A stretch of DNA of 64,000 nt from SAR86 cluster bacterium (GCA_002401885.1 NVUL01000001.1:32966-96965); one strand, 5' to 3'. Numbered from the stretch's first letter, positions 32,792 through 42,909 are shown. Numbers and translations: made by a program. The notes: a model not told the origin generated them from the letters alone.

Positions 32792-33582
32792 TCTGAAAGC
32801 GGACGCAACGACGGAAATACTTCCCCACCATTGATCGATTGTATGCCGTTCGCAGTTTGTAGTCGCAATGAACCCTCTGAATCCACTCCTAGCGATTTCC
32901 CGATGAGCCGACTTTCGCCATTTTGAATTTCGATATCAATCATTCGATAGCAATCCAGGCTATTCCAGCGCTCTTCGAAAGAAGAGAATCCGCTGTTTTC
33001 GTATCTCCCCAAATTGCGGCATAAGTGATTCAAGAGTGCCGCGAGCAGAATGGCTCGAGAAGGCAGCTCATTGATGATGCTATTCAGGTCGGTTACCGGC
33101 CGATCGATGCGCTCTTGTGAACCTGCTGACAGTTCGACATTCACTCCGATGCCGAAGACAACGAAGCGGGAAGCCTCTTTCTGCTGCAATTCCAACAGGA
33201 TGCCAGCTAACTTCTTCTTCTCAAACAGAACATCGTTGGGCCATTTCAACTGAAGGCCTTGAGCACCTAATTCCCGCAGCGCTTCGAGAACGCTGATAGC
33301 GGTGACCAGACTAAGAGCCTGCAGCGCATTGGCCTCCATCGAGAAACGACGAGTCAGAGACAAATAGATACCCGCATTCTTCGGACTCAACCACTGACGA
33401 CCCCGGCGGCCCCTTCCCGCAGTTTGTGAACTGGCAACAACTACCCGGTTCTCAGTATTGCCAGATCGAATCTGCCGAAGTGATTCGGAATTTGTGGAAT
33501 CAATCTCATCAAAAATCTGAATTCTATCTATAGATTTCTCAGACTCAAGATTTAGCAGATTCCGAAGTGTTTGTTCGTCCAT
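32788..33582 (-). CDS. birA: Biotin--[acetyl-CoA-carboxylase] ligase
   Basis: QTAGRGRRGRQWLSP...LQLKWPNDVLFEKKKLAGILLE; 264 aa with little room for an N-terminal HTH. Confidence 0.92.
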   Translation of the reverse strand: MDEQTLRNLLNLESEKSIDRIQIFDEIDSTNSESLRQIRSGNTENRVVVASSQTAGRGRRGRQWLSPKNAGIYLSLTRRFSMEANALQALSLVTAISVLEALRELGAQGLQLKWPNDVLFEKKKLAGILLELQQKEASRFVVFGIGVNVELSAGSQERIDRPVTDLNSIINELPSRAILLAALLNHLCRNLGRYENSGFSSFEERWNSLDCYRMIDIEIQNGESRLIGKSLGVDSEGSLRLQTANGIQSINGGEVFPSLRPLSE

Positions 33583-33676
33583 AGCTTCAGCAATAGCTCA
33601 GAAATTCGGAAATAGTCCTATTAAAATTAGACATACCGGCGAAGCACCTCACTAGCAAGCAGGCTATGCCTGAAAT

Positions 33677-33728
33677 AAAAAAAGGAGCGTGGATATTGCC
33701 TTGAACAGCATCCGATCGCTCCTTTTTT
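33677..33728. terminator. Intrinsic terminator downstream of cstA
   Basis: aaaaaaaggagcg...cgctcctttttt. Confidence 0.7.
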
Positions 33729-33779
33729 CATTGGGCACTAGGAGTACGTACCCTAGCTACTGAATAGAATTCAGCGTTA

Positions 33780-35492
33780 CTACTCTCCCGTGCTTGCAGC
33801 GTCCGCCGATTCAATAGCAATCTCGCCACTCTTGATCTTCGAAATTATGCCGAGCGCTTCCAGCATAACCATGATGCTAGTGACCATCACTAACACCTCG
33901 ATAACAACCAATGCCCACTGCCCTTTCTGATAATGATCTACGATGTACCAGCAAGAAGCCCAGAATGCCATTGTGAAGATAAGGATCATCGGCGCCAGAA
34001 TGAATTTAGGCGAGCGCCCCAATCTCATTAGATAGACTGCGATCAGTAGCAGGGTCATCGAGGCGAGGATTTGGTTAGTTCCGCCGAACACAGGCCAGAT
34101 CAAAGCACCACCGTCTCCAGGGTAACCACCAGCAGACACACCGAAGGCCAGCATCAGACACGCCGCTATCGCGACCAGTGTAGCGACGATGTTGTTCTTC
34201 AACGCTCCTATATTATAGATACTACCCCATTCTTGAATGATGTAGCGCTGCAAGCGTAAGCCGGCATCCATAGTAGTACCCGCGAAGAGCACTACCATTA
34301 CAGCGAGCATAGTTTGCGCGAAGGCGATGGGGATGCCCCAGCCGGTGGAAATCAAGATCGCACCGCCGTCGATAAAGCCCTTCTGCCCAGGACCATCATA
34401 AAATCCAGAGTAAAGCGCACTCCAATCCGCGGAATTTGCCGCATAAAGAGATCCTGTCACCGCAACGATTGTTATCAATGCCAGCGAACCTTCACCAAGT
34501 GCACCGAGATAGCCAACAAAGCGCGCGTCCTTCTCATTGCTCAACTGCTTAGAGCTGGTTCCGGAAGCTACGATTCCGTGGAATCCAGACAGGGCACCAC
34601 AGGCAATTGTGACGAAGAGGATTGGCCATATTGGCGGTGTATCCGTAGCCAGATTCGGATTGAACGCTGGTGCGGTTACATCTGGTAATGCGATAAATAC
34701 CGCGCTGTAGAGAACGAACAAACCTACGACTAGTTGCGCACCATTAATGTAATCACGTGGTTGCAACAAGAGCCATACCGGCAACATCGAAGCAATACCG
34801 GCATAGACAAACAACAAGATAATCCAGTTGCCATTCGCTCCGAGGCCAAAAATATCGCCCGGTAATTCCAGAGGCATCACACTTCCGACGTAGATCGTGA
34901 AGTAGAGAATCGCAACACCGATTACTGATATCAGCAGAAGGTTGTAATTTTTCCGAATCAATACTCCGATGCATATCGCTACGGGAATCGCAGCCCAGGC
35001 AGGAAATACCGATGAAGGGAAGATAACCATGTCTGTCGCAATGATGGTCGCGAACATCGCGTTAACCAATACCAGCAACAGAAAAATTATTACCATGAAC
35101 AAGGCCGAGGCACGCTTACCAATAACATCTGAGGAAAGTGCACCGATTGACTTTGCGCCGTGACGGTTGCTTGCCCATAAGGCTCCCATGTCATGAACAC
35201 CGGCGAAAAATATAGATCCGAACGTCACCCACAACAAGGCTGGAACCCATCCCCAGTACACCGCGATCGCTGGACCAACGATTGGCGCGGCGCCGGCAAC
35301 AGCGGTAAAGTGCGCGCCCCAGAGCACATACCTATTAGTCGGCACATAGTCAACACCATCGTTTATTCGATGCGCTGGAGTCACGTAGTCAGGGTCTAGC
35401 TGATAGATTTTCCCTGCGATGAATTTGGAATAGACGAACCAGCCAAAAGAAAAACCAACAAGGCCGAAAATGACGATGAAGATCGAGGACAT
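33780..35492 (-). CDS. cstA: Carbon starvation protein CstA family transporter
   Basis: NDGVDYVPTNRYVLWGAHFTAVAGAAPIVGPAIAVYWGW...GFHGIVASGTSSKQL; start trimmed to 35492. Confidence 0.93.
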   Translation of the reverse strand: MSSIFIVIFGLVGFSFGWFVYSKFIAGKIYQLDPDYVTPAHRINDGVDYVPTNRYVLWGAHFTAVAGAAPIVGPAIAVYWGWVPALLWVTFGSIFFAGVHDMGALWASNRHGAKSIGALSSDVIGKRASALFMVIIFLLLVLVNAMFATIIATDMVIFPSSVFPAWAAIPVAICIGVLIRKNYNLLLISVIGVAILYFTIYVGSVMPLELPGDIFGLGANGNWIILLFVYAGIASMLPVWLLLQPRDYINGAQLVVGLFVLYSAVFIALPDVTAPAFNPNLATDTPPIWPILFVTIACGALSGFHGIVASGTSSKQLSNEKDARFVGYLGALGEGSLALITIVAVTGSLYAANSADWSALYSGFYDGPGQKGFIDGGAILISTGWGIPIAFAQTMLAVMVVLFAGTTMDAGLRLQRYIIQEWGSIYNIGALKNNIVATLVAIAACLMLAFGVSAGGYPGDGGALIWPVFGGTNQILASMTLLLIAVYLMRLGRSPKFILAPMILIFTMAFWASCWYIVDHYQKGQWALVVIEVLVMVTSIMVMLEALGIISKIKSGEIAIESADAASTGE

Positions 35493-35753
35493 AAAGCGCT
35501 CTCCCGGATTATTATTATGAAATCTAAGTTCGGCATCATAGCAAGTTAGGGGACGGCGATACAACGTAATGTCGCGTAATTACTGGCTTTGTTTGGATTA
35601 TCTGGATTCAGTTACCCACTTACTTTCCAGCTATTTAGCCAACCTATTCGACGATAGTTCAGACGCGTCTTCTTCATTAGCTTTATTCCAAAGCAGAGGA
35701 TAATAGGTGACTCTTTCTGGTGTAGCCGTTGGCCTGCGGCGTACTAACCACTC

Positions 35754-35927
35754 ACGAGCCTTCGGCTCTGATTGTTCGCCGTTACCCAACTTGAAATCTT
35801 GCAGCTCAAGGCCCTATTCACATCAATAGGATCGCTCTCTGATGCTAGCGCACAGGGTCTGGGTGTTTCCCAGCAAACAGTCAGAGCCGAAGGCTCGTTT
35901 GCAGGGAAATGCACAGACTCTGTGCGC
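35754..35927. repeat. Interleaved inverted repeats in intergenic region
   Basis: 23 bp IR (22/23) 35754-35776 / 35876-35898 containing GAGCCTTCGGCTC; 14 bp IR (13/14) 35848-35861 / 35914-35927; local hairpin CTGGG-tgttt-CCCAG 35859-35873. Confidence 0.75.
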
Positions 35928-35989
35928 GACCTTGACTGCCTATCATTCAACATTGACTCAATATTCCTAACTACCCTTTTAACGAGGCG

Positions 35990-36025
35990 AAAAAAAACCC
36001 GGTCATCTGCATGACCGGGTTTTTG
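35990..36025. terminator. Intrinsic terminator
   Basis: aaaaaaacccggtcatctgcatgaccgggttttt. Confidence 0.85.
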
Positions 36026-36041
36026 CTAGCTGTGACGAAGC

Positions 36042-37745
36042 TTAGTTAGATGGTGCCGCCGCATGGTATGTCCAGTAGCCGATGAACATCTCATCCCAGC
36101 TCTGCAATCCAAAAACAAGTTCCTGACTTGGGTCAGGGTTAGCCGGATTGAATTCGGAATTATCGAAAGCACCGGTGACGTGTACTTTAGTGCCCGCCTT
36201 AATCTGTACTGGCTCTTCCAATTCATAAGTAGGCTGCCATGCGTAGCTGTAGTTTGGAACGCTAAGCAGATCAGTCATTGTGCCGTCTTCATTTTCCATG
36301 GAGAACTTCATGTCCTTGCCACGGAAGTGCATGTGAGCACGTAGGCCAGTTACGACTACGTCCTCATCGAACGTATATTGAGCCGCTGATTCGTAGTCCT
36401 GGTCGTACGCAGGGATTTTGAACTGTGAAGCTACCGAACGAGTGAAATTCTCGTACTTAGGTGGCTCGTCGTACATATACAGACCAATGAGCGTCTCATC
36501 AGTTGTCGCTTTACCGTTAGTTGTAAAGTGGAACTGCATGGACAATTTATGATCTTTAGGAATGTACACACCCGTATCTTCAGGGAAAGACATCGCATCT
36601 ACCTTACCGGGGGCATAACCCTCGAGGAAACGACGTGCAACAGAAGTTGTGTTGCCTTCTCCACCGTCGAAATTCTCGGCGGGCGCAGTTACGTAGGTGA
36701 GAAGGTGATGAAGAACTGTCTCGTCACCGGGGATAAACTGAACCGCTTTAACCCACTTGTCTTCGTCGAAAGGAAGCTCGACGTCCACATCGATGTAGTC
36801 GAGAACACCAGTGGCTGGAATTTCCATCTTCGGCGCCTTAACGATGAAGTCAGGCTCGCCTAGGCTCCACTCTTTCCAGTTAGGCATATCTATCTCTGTT
36901 AATGGGTCAATAGCCGCGGCACCGCGTGGTGCTCCAGCATCAATCCAGTGAACAAGAGTCTGCAGGTCTGCATCTGTCATGTAGCGCGCATTGTTGAAGT
37001 GCCCGATATTTGGGTCAACCTGTGTAGGTGGCATGCGCTTAGTAATAAGTGTTTCACGAATCATCGGCGACCAGCCCTGCAGCATCAGGTGGCTGTCCAT
37101 CGCGAATGGTCCAATTCCACCCTCGCGGTGGCAAGTTGCACATTGCTCAGCAATGATTGGTGCAACTTCTGTTGCATAGTCTGGAATTGCGCTTGCGTGA
37201 AATTCTTTTACTGGGAATTCGAGATCACAACCAACAGCATCAATAATCATTGTGCGCTCTACTGTTCCAGCTAATTCACTAGACAATGTAGCTGCTGCAC
37301 TAGCTACCGGGCCACGGTAGAGAATAGTAAGACGCTCTGGGTCGAGGATAACGATCTCCCCAGCCTTAGTCAGAGACAGAGTTTCAGAAACGATCTGGCC
37401 GTCGTCGAGCAGCAGGGGCAAGTCCGAACCCAGTGCCGATTTGGCGGAGCGAATCGCCTCAATATTAGATTCTGCCGAGGAGTTGATCAACGCAAACGCG
37501 ATACCCTGATCGCTCCATGCAGACGCCATAGCCTCTAGGCTAGCTACAGACGAATTGATGGCTGAACAGCTGCTATCGAAAGACATTAATACTAATGCTT
37601 CTTTGTTGCGGTAACGGCTCAACTGGTGGAAATCGCCGTTGCTATCCATAAGTCCAAAATCACCCACTCTATCAGGCAGCGCCATGGCTGAGGCAGATAG
37701 AACTGAAGCGATCAGGGCTATGCCGAATCCGATTAATTTATTCAT
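36042..37745 (-). CDS. Exported redoxin-like / cytochrome c-like (CATCH) / copper type II PHM-DBM-like monooxygenase, paralog A
   Basis: Signal peptide; redoxin-like segment with one Cys; EQCATCHREGGIGPFAMDSH...TKRMPP; copper-site-like HHLLTY, MQFHFTT, RAHMHFRGKDMKF, SWDEMFIGY. Confidence 0.8.
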   Translation of the reverse strand: MNKLIGFGIALIASVLSASAMALPDRVGDFGLMDSNGDFHQLSRYRNKEALVLMSFDSSCSAINSSVASLEAMASAWSDQGIAFALINSSAESNIEAIRSAKSALGSDLPLLLDDGQIVSETLSLTKAGEIVILDPERLTILYRGPVASAAATLSSELAGTVERTMIIDAVGCDLEFPVKEFHASAIPDYATEVAPIIAEQCATCHREGGIGPFAMDSHLMLQGWSPMIRETLITKRMPPTQVDPNIGHFNNARYMTDADLQTLVHWIDAGAPRGAAAIDPLTEIDMPNWKEWSLGEPDFIVKAPKMEIPATGVLDYIDVDVELPFDEDKWVKAVQFIPGDETVLHHLLTYVTAPAENFDGGEGNTTSVARRFLEGYAPGKVDAMSFPEDTGVYIPKDHKLSMQFHFTTNGKATTDETLIGLYMYDEPPKYENFTRSVASQFKIPAYDQDYESAAQYTFDEDVVVTGLRAHMHFRGKDMKFSMENEDGTMTDLLSVPNYSYAWQPTYELEEPVQIKAGTKVHVTGAFDNSEFNPANPDPSQELVFGLQSWDEMFIGYWTYHAAAPSN

Positions 37746-37951
37746 TACTAAGGCTCCAAAAAGCTAATTATTAACCTATTTATTAACCACAGCAGTCTAG
37801 CCCAATTGATGCAAAATGTGCAGCCTGAAACATTACTTTTTGTAACAAGTTGACGCAGATACCGTGCGGTTTACCGAGGCTTCTAACGAGGCTTGACCGA
37901 AAAATTGGAGATTTAGGAGTGGGCTGTCAGGTTTAGCATTCACACCACACT

Positions 37952-37975
37952 AAAAAAGGCCGAAATCGGCCCTCT
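37952..37975. terminator. Probable intrinsic terminator
   Basis: aaaaaaggccgaaatcggccctc. Confidence 0.6.
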
Positions 37976-38006
37976 GTGGAGGTCGTACTGGAGATTAAGC
38001 TTGTGT

Positions 38007-39773
38007 CTACCGGCTGGTTTTATTGTAGGAAAGATAGCCAATAAACATCTCATCCCAACTCTGAGCGCCTCCCCTGACAGCAGCGGCTGGGTCTGGGTTG
38101 CCAAGATTATATTGGGAATTATCAAAGGCACCCTCGATCATCACTCTCGATCCAGCAGGCAGTAACATAGGTTCGGAGAGGCGGTAGGTTGGTTGCCAGG
38201 CGAAATTGTAGTCTGGCACATTAATGATCTGGTCTTTTGTGCCATCTGGATAGACGACGCTGAAGCGCATGCGCTTGCCACGATAATGCATGTGCGGACG
38301 CAGTCCGTGCAACAGCACCTCCTCTTCGAACACATGGGACGCACGCATCGCGTGATCGGATACGCCCGGTGGAATTTCGATGTTACGCCCACCGTGGCTT
38401 AAGGAATAAGTAGAGTACTGATAATCGGGCTCTTCCTCGGCGAAATAGAGGCCTAGCTTTGTACTATCAATCGCTTCTTTTCCGAATGTCGTGTAATGCA
38501 GAGACATTTGCACCGCTGAACCCTTGGGTACAAATACTCCCGTTTTTTCGGGATACGTTACCGCCTCATCTTTACCAGGGGCATAGCCTTCCAGAAATTC
38601 TCTGTAGTTGTCGTTTTCGCCCTCAATGATTTCTTCAGCATAGTCAGCGGGAACGATATAGCTCAGCAAATGATGAAGAACTCGGCGATCGCCCGGAAGG
38701 TGTTGCACCGACTTAACCCAGACGTCTCCCTCGAAAGGCAATTCGATCGTAACATTCTCGTAGTCTAAGACGCCGGTTGCAGGCACGGTGAAGGCGGGCA
38801 CATCGACGATGTAATCAGGCTCCCCTAGCTCCCAAGCCGAATTAGGTGGCTCGATTAGAGTGAGCGGATCAACTTCACTGACACCACGGGGCGAGCCCGC
38901 ATCTATCCAGTGAATGAGAGTTTGCAACTCCTCTGCATCCATATAACGCGCGTTGGTAAAATGATTCACGTTAGGGTCAACTTGAGCAGGCGGCATGCGC
39001 TTGGTCATCATGACTTCCTTCATCATCGGCGACCAACCTTGGACCATCATATGCGAATCCATAGCGAATGGTGCTATGCCCCCTTCTACATGGCAGCTAA
39101 TACACTTCTCTTCCAATATTGGGGCAACCTCAGTCGCATAGTCAGGCGTATAATTGGCATGCATCTCTCTGGCTGGAAATTGCAGCTCACAACCGGCCGC
39201 ATCTGTAATGATAGTTTGCTCGATTGAGGCTGCATCACCGGCAACTGCGGCGGCCAACACATCTGCAAAAACGGTAGTCCCTGCTACGGCCTCAATATTG
39301 AGTGCGGGGCGTGCTCGCACCGGGTCAGTATCCAAGCCACCGCGGTAAAGAATCTGGCTGCGCGCCGGCTCCAATACCACTATCTCACCCGCCTTGCTTA
39401 GGCCAAGACTTTCGGCGACAAGCTGACTGTCATCTAACAAGATGGGTAGTTCGAAATTGTGTAGATTGTCCATCAGACGAACATCGTCGGCACTATCAAT
39501 GGCGTCGGAATTTATGGCAAGGAAGGTAATTCCTTGTTTCTCCCAAGTAGTACGCAGTAAGCGATACTTGTGCAGCTGCTCAATATTATCAATGCAGCCC
39601 ACCGCTGTAGCAATAATGACTACCGCCTTGCTATCGCCATATTTCTGCAGTTGGTGGTAGACACCCTTGTGATCGATTAGAGCGAAATTTCCAACTCGCT
39701 CAGCGCCAGCATGGGCTTGGATCGCGAAGACACTGTTTAATATGACGAGAACTAGTGCGCATAGCTTTTTCAT
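38007..39773 (-). CDS. Exported redoxin-like / cytochrome c-like (CISCH) / copper type II PHM-DBM-like monooxygenase, paralog B
   Basis: EKCISCHVEGGIAPFAMDSH...TKRMPP; HHLLSY, MSLHYTT, RPHMHYRGKRMRF, SWDEMFIGY. Confidence 0.8.
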   Translation of the reverse strand: MKKLCALVLVILNSVFAIQAHAGAERVGNFALIDHKGVYHQLQKYGDSKAVVIIATAVGCIDNIEQLHKYRLLRTTWEKQGITFLAINSDAIDSADDVRLMDNLHNFELPILLDDSQLVAESLGLSKAGEIVVLEPARSQILYRGGLDTDPVRARPALNIEAVAGTTVFADVLAAAVAGDAASIEQTIITDAAGCELQFPAREMHANYTPDYATEVAPILEEKCISCHVEGGIAPFAMDSHMMVQGWSPMMKEVMMTKRMPPAQVDPNVNHFTNARYMDAEELQTLIHWIDAGSPRGVSEVDPLTLIEPPNSAWELGEPDYIVDVPAFTVPATGVLDYENVTIELPFEGDVWVKSVQHLPGDRRVLHHLLSYIVPADYAEEIIEGENDNYREFLEGYAPGKDEAVTYPEKTGVFVPKGSAVQMSLHYTTFGKEAIDSTKLGLYFAEEEPDYQYSTYSLSHGGRNIEIPPGVSDHAMRASHVFEEEVLLHGLRPHMHYRGKRMRFSVVYPDGTKDQIINVPDYNFAWQPTYRLSEPMLLPAGSRVMIEGAFDNSQYNLGNPDPAAAVRGGAQSWDEMFIGYLSYNKTSR

Positions 39774-40084
39774 TTAAATAACCTTTCAGTTAGCAAGGTC
39801 GCTGCTAGAGTGTAAGGGGTAATTCCTCTTAAAATCTCACTTCGCTCTACCACGATGAGACAACGGCAGAATCCGATTAGATCTGGACTCAAGCAATACC
39901 GGTAGCTTAGCGCAATCTGCTTATTAACGAGAACAATAGACTGTAAGGCTTTGTGACAAATTGAAACTGACGCGGAGGTGGAAAATGCTACTAAATTACA
40001 TTAATTCAATAGCTTAAGGAATTTTTCTGCCGACTCAGAAACGCGAGTCCAGGCCGGCAGCAGAGCGTGATAAACGCTTCAAAT

Positions 40085-41464
40085 TTAGCTGTTAGCGTCG
40101 CGGCTAGCGCCATAAGTGCTCATGTTCTCAACTAGCGAGAATCGACGGAAAAGTTCGTACATTCCCCAGAGCGCGAGCCCGATAACGATTAACATCATGC
40201 CCCAGCGCATTAACCCCGAGAAGAAGATCGAATCGAAAATAGGCGCCTGCAATTGATACTGCGCAAGCGTATTGCCGCGATCCAACATCCAGTGCCAGGC
40301 ACTGTGCGCCAGCAAAGCGGAAAGCAGAATGGTGCCAATACGCTCCTGAACGAAGAAACGAAACAGAATGCGTAGCAGAGGAATGACCAAGATGAGCACA
40401 AGGATTTGACCAAATTCCACACCTACATTGAACGCCAGCAGGGAAGAGAACAGATGTCCGCCAGCAAATTGCAGCGTGTCACTAAACAGGAATGAAAAAC
40501 CAAAGCCGTGTACCAAGCCGAAACCAAAAGCAGCCACCCAGCGATGCTGTAGTTTTGCACCGACTATGTTTTCGAATGCCATGTAGACAATGGAGAGCGC
40601 TATTAGAGTTTCGATCAAAGGTGGGAACCAGAGCGCGTTAGGCGCCATGCCAAATGCCGAACTGATGAGAGTTATCGAGTGAGCGATAGTAAAGGACGTT
40701 ATCACTGGAATTAGCGCGCGCAAGTTACGCAGAGGTATCACGAGACAGAAAAGAAACAACAAGTGATCTATGCCATCCAGAATGTGTTCGAAACCCATAT
40801 TCACAAACCGGAGTGCGGCCTGATACCAGCGCGGGTCCAATAGCACCACACCTGGATTACCGAGATAATTGAAGACGCGTTCCGCGCCCGACGGCAATAG
40901 GAAGCGCAGCACGGTCGTAGTCTGATTCGACAAGGTGCCTATCTCTGGATTGATGGAGAATTCAGACTGATCCGACGAAATGGGATACGTCACCATGACA
41001 TCCAGCACACCCTGTCGCCAAAATAAATCTACCGAATCATCGAGTCGCGGGCTAAGAATATTTTCTAAGGCATCATCGAAGGTAGTGAAGGATCGATTTG
41101 ACGGCAGAGAAACTCGAACTGCCTCCAGCTGCTTCTCGGTCAATTCCTCACCGTTCTCATAGAAGCGAATGGATTCGGTGATGTAAACGCGAGCCGCATC
41201 ATTCAGGGAGAACTCCGCCTCGGAGAACTGAAGATAACCGGGGCCGCGCAGCGGGAAACTGATCTCACTAAAAGCCTCCATCGGCACACGCAATAACGCC
41301 GTAAGCTGGTTCCCTTCGGGTTTGACGAATGCGTACACAGTGACACGACTGGGAATATCGTGAGCTAAGCTCAGCGATGGCATCAAAAGAGCCGCAAGCA
41401 ACACACAGGGTGTAATTAGTTTTTTAAGCGAAACTACGCTTAATACTGCGCTAATTTTATTCAT
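40085..41464 (-). CDS. HupE/UreJ-family membrane protein with N-terminal periplasmic domain
   Basis: GFEHILDGIDHLLFLFCLV...FTIAHSITL...GFGLVHGFGFSFLF...FNVGVEFGQ; start trimmed to ATG at 41464. Confidence 0.82.
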   Translation of the reverse strand: MNKISAVLSVVSLKKLITPCVLLAALLMPSLSLAHDIPSRVTVYAFVKPEGNQLTALLRVPMEAFSEISFPLRGPGYLQFSEAEFSLNDAARVYITESIRFYENGEELTEKQLEAVRVSLPSNRSFTTFDDALENILSPRLDDSVDLFWRQGVLDVMVTYPISSDQSEFSINPEIGTLSNQTTTVLRFLLPSGAERVFNYLGNPGVVLLDPRWYQAALRFVNMGFEHILDGIDHLLFLFCLVIPLRNLRALIPVITSFTIAHSITLISSAFGMAPNALWFPPLIETLIALSIVYMAFENIVGAKLQHRWVAAFGFGLVHGFGFSFLFSDTLQFAGGHLFSSLLAFNVGVEFGQILVLILVIPLLRILFRFFVQERIGTILLSALLAHSAWHWMLDRGNTLAQYQLQAPIFDSIFFSGLMRWGMMLIVIGLALWGMYELFRRFSLVENMSTYGASRDANS

Positions 41465-41604
41465 AATTTCTTGTTTATTATTAGTAATTTCAGTTAGATA
41501 GATAGCGCGCAGTGGAAGTTGAATAGAGCCTCGATAGCGCTTCAATCGCTATCATCTAAAGACTGTTACAAATACTTACACCAAGCCCCCGGAAAATTTG
41601 GCCT

Positions 41605-41638
41605 GTGAGTATACTGTCTACAAAGAAGTGAGTATACT
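41605..41638. promoter_or_regulatory. Paired direct repeat GTGAGTATACT in divergent intergenic region
   Basis: Identical 11-mers at 41605-41615 and 41628-41638, each containing the palindrome AGTATACT, between divergent hupE-like and PAL-like genes. Confidence 0.6.
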
Positions 41639-41697
41639 CGGCCTTGCTCTAAGAGCATAAAACCTCCCGCAATTCGGGCATTTAGAGGAAAATAAGA

Positions 41698-42888
41698 ATG
41701 ACAAAGAAACTAATTATAGGGGCAACTTTAGTCGTTGCATTGGTTGTCCTTGGTCTTGGGCAATCGAAAATACAAGAGCCAAGCATCGCCGCATCTAATG
41801 ATGTAATGGCACCACATTTTCTCGTGGATCCATTCTGGCCTAAGCCACTTCCTAATCATTGGGCAATGGGCAACACAATCGGAGTTGACGTAGACGAGAG
41901 AGATCATATCTTCATCGTGCACAGAAATGACGCGTCTCAATTCGGTGGCAACACTGAAATTGGTCTACAGGGCGGCGTCGCAGAATGCTGCACTCCTGCA
42001 CCACCAATCATTGAAATCGACATTGAAGGCAACATCATCAATGCATGGGGCGGCCCTGTTGAAGGCGCACCTTATGACTGGCCTGCATCTAACCACGGTA
42101 TCGAAATCGCGCCTAACGGTGACGTTTGGATCGGTGGTAACGGCGCCGGTGACTCCCACGTTCTCGTGTTCACACGTGACGGCGAGTACATCCGTACAAT
42201 CGGCATGCAAGGCGAAGATCGCGACAGTAACAGCGAGACACATTACGGCCGCGTTGCTGAAATCGCCATTGACGCTGAAGCCAACGAAGCCTACTTCGCT
42301 GATGGTTATCAGAATAAGCGTGTTGCGGTTGTTGACGTAGCCACTGGCGCCTTGAAGCGCTATTGGGGTGCTTACGGTAATACTCCAGACGATACGGCGG
42401 ATGTAACCTATGTTCCCGGCCAGCCTGGACCTCAGCAATTCCGTGGCCCAGTTCACTGTGCAGAGCCTTCAAACGACGGACTTGTATATGTTTGTGACCG
42501 TGGTGCTGACCGAGTTCAGGTATTCCGCAAAGACGGCACTTACGTAAGAGAAGTTGTTTATAACCCAGCTACATTGAACCAAGGTTCGACTTGGGACATC
42601 GCTTTCTCACGTGACCCTGAGCAAGAGTTCATCTATCTTGCAGACGGTCAGAACTTCAAGATCTCTGTAATCGATCGTGAGTCAATGGAAGTACTTTACA
42701 CTTTCGGTCAAGGTGGCCGTCAGCCAGGTACATTCTACGCACCTCACAGTATTGCCACTGACTCTCAGAACAACATCTACACAACTGAGACTTATGAAGG
42801 CAGCCGCGTACAGAAATTCCTCTACCAAGGAGTTCGCCCGGTGACAGTTGTAGACCGCGCGCCAACTTGGCCTGCTGACGAGCTGTAA
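41698..42888 (+). CDS. Exported NHL/beta-propeller protein, peptidyl-alpha-hydroxyglycine alpha-amidating lyase (PAL)-like
   Basis: N-terminal TM/signal; blades SNHGIEIAPNGDVWIGG, GLVYVCDRGADRVQVF, APHSIATDSQNNIYTTETYEGSRVQKF resembling PAL metal/catalytic blades. Confidence 0.75.
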   Translation: MTKKLIIGATLVVALVVLGLGQSKIQEPSIAASNDVMAPHFLVDPFWPKPLPNHWAMGNTIGVDVDERDHIFIVHRNDASQFGGNTEIGLQGGVAECCTPAPPIIEIDIEGNIINAWGGPVEGAPYDWPASNHGIEIAPNGDVWIGGNGAGDSHVLVFTRDGEYIRTIGMQGEDRDSNSETHYGRVAEIAIDAEANEAYFADGYQNKRVAVVDVATGALKRYWGAYGNTPDDTADVTYVPGQPGPQQFRGPVHCAEPSNDGLVYVCDRGADRVQVFRKDGTYVREVVYNPATLNQGSTWDIAFSRDPEQEFIYLADGQNFKISVIDRESMEVLYTFGQGGRQPGTFYAPHSIATDSQNNIYTTETYEGSRVQKFLYQGVRPVTVVDRAPTWPADEL

Positions 42889-42909
42889 GAAACTGTTCAG
42901 AGCGTTTTA

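Noticed and set aside
35744-36014. 69 aa (minus) and 80 aa (plus) ORFs in the cstA upstream gap
   Set aside because: They overlap interleaved inverted repeats, no domain or coding bias; structure explains the region better
41965-42456. 163 aa minus-strand ORF antisense to the PAL-like gene
   Set aside because: Shadow ORF of a strongly codon-biased CDS; composition not protein-like
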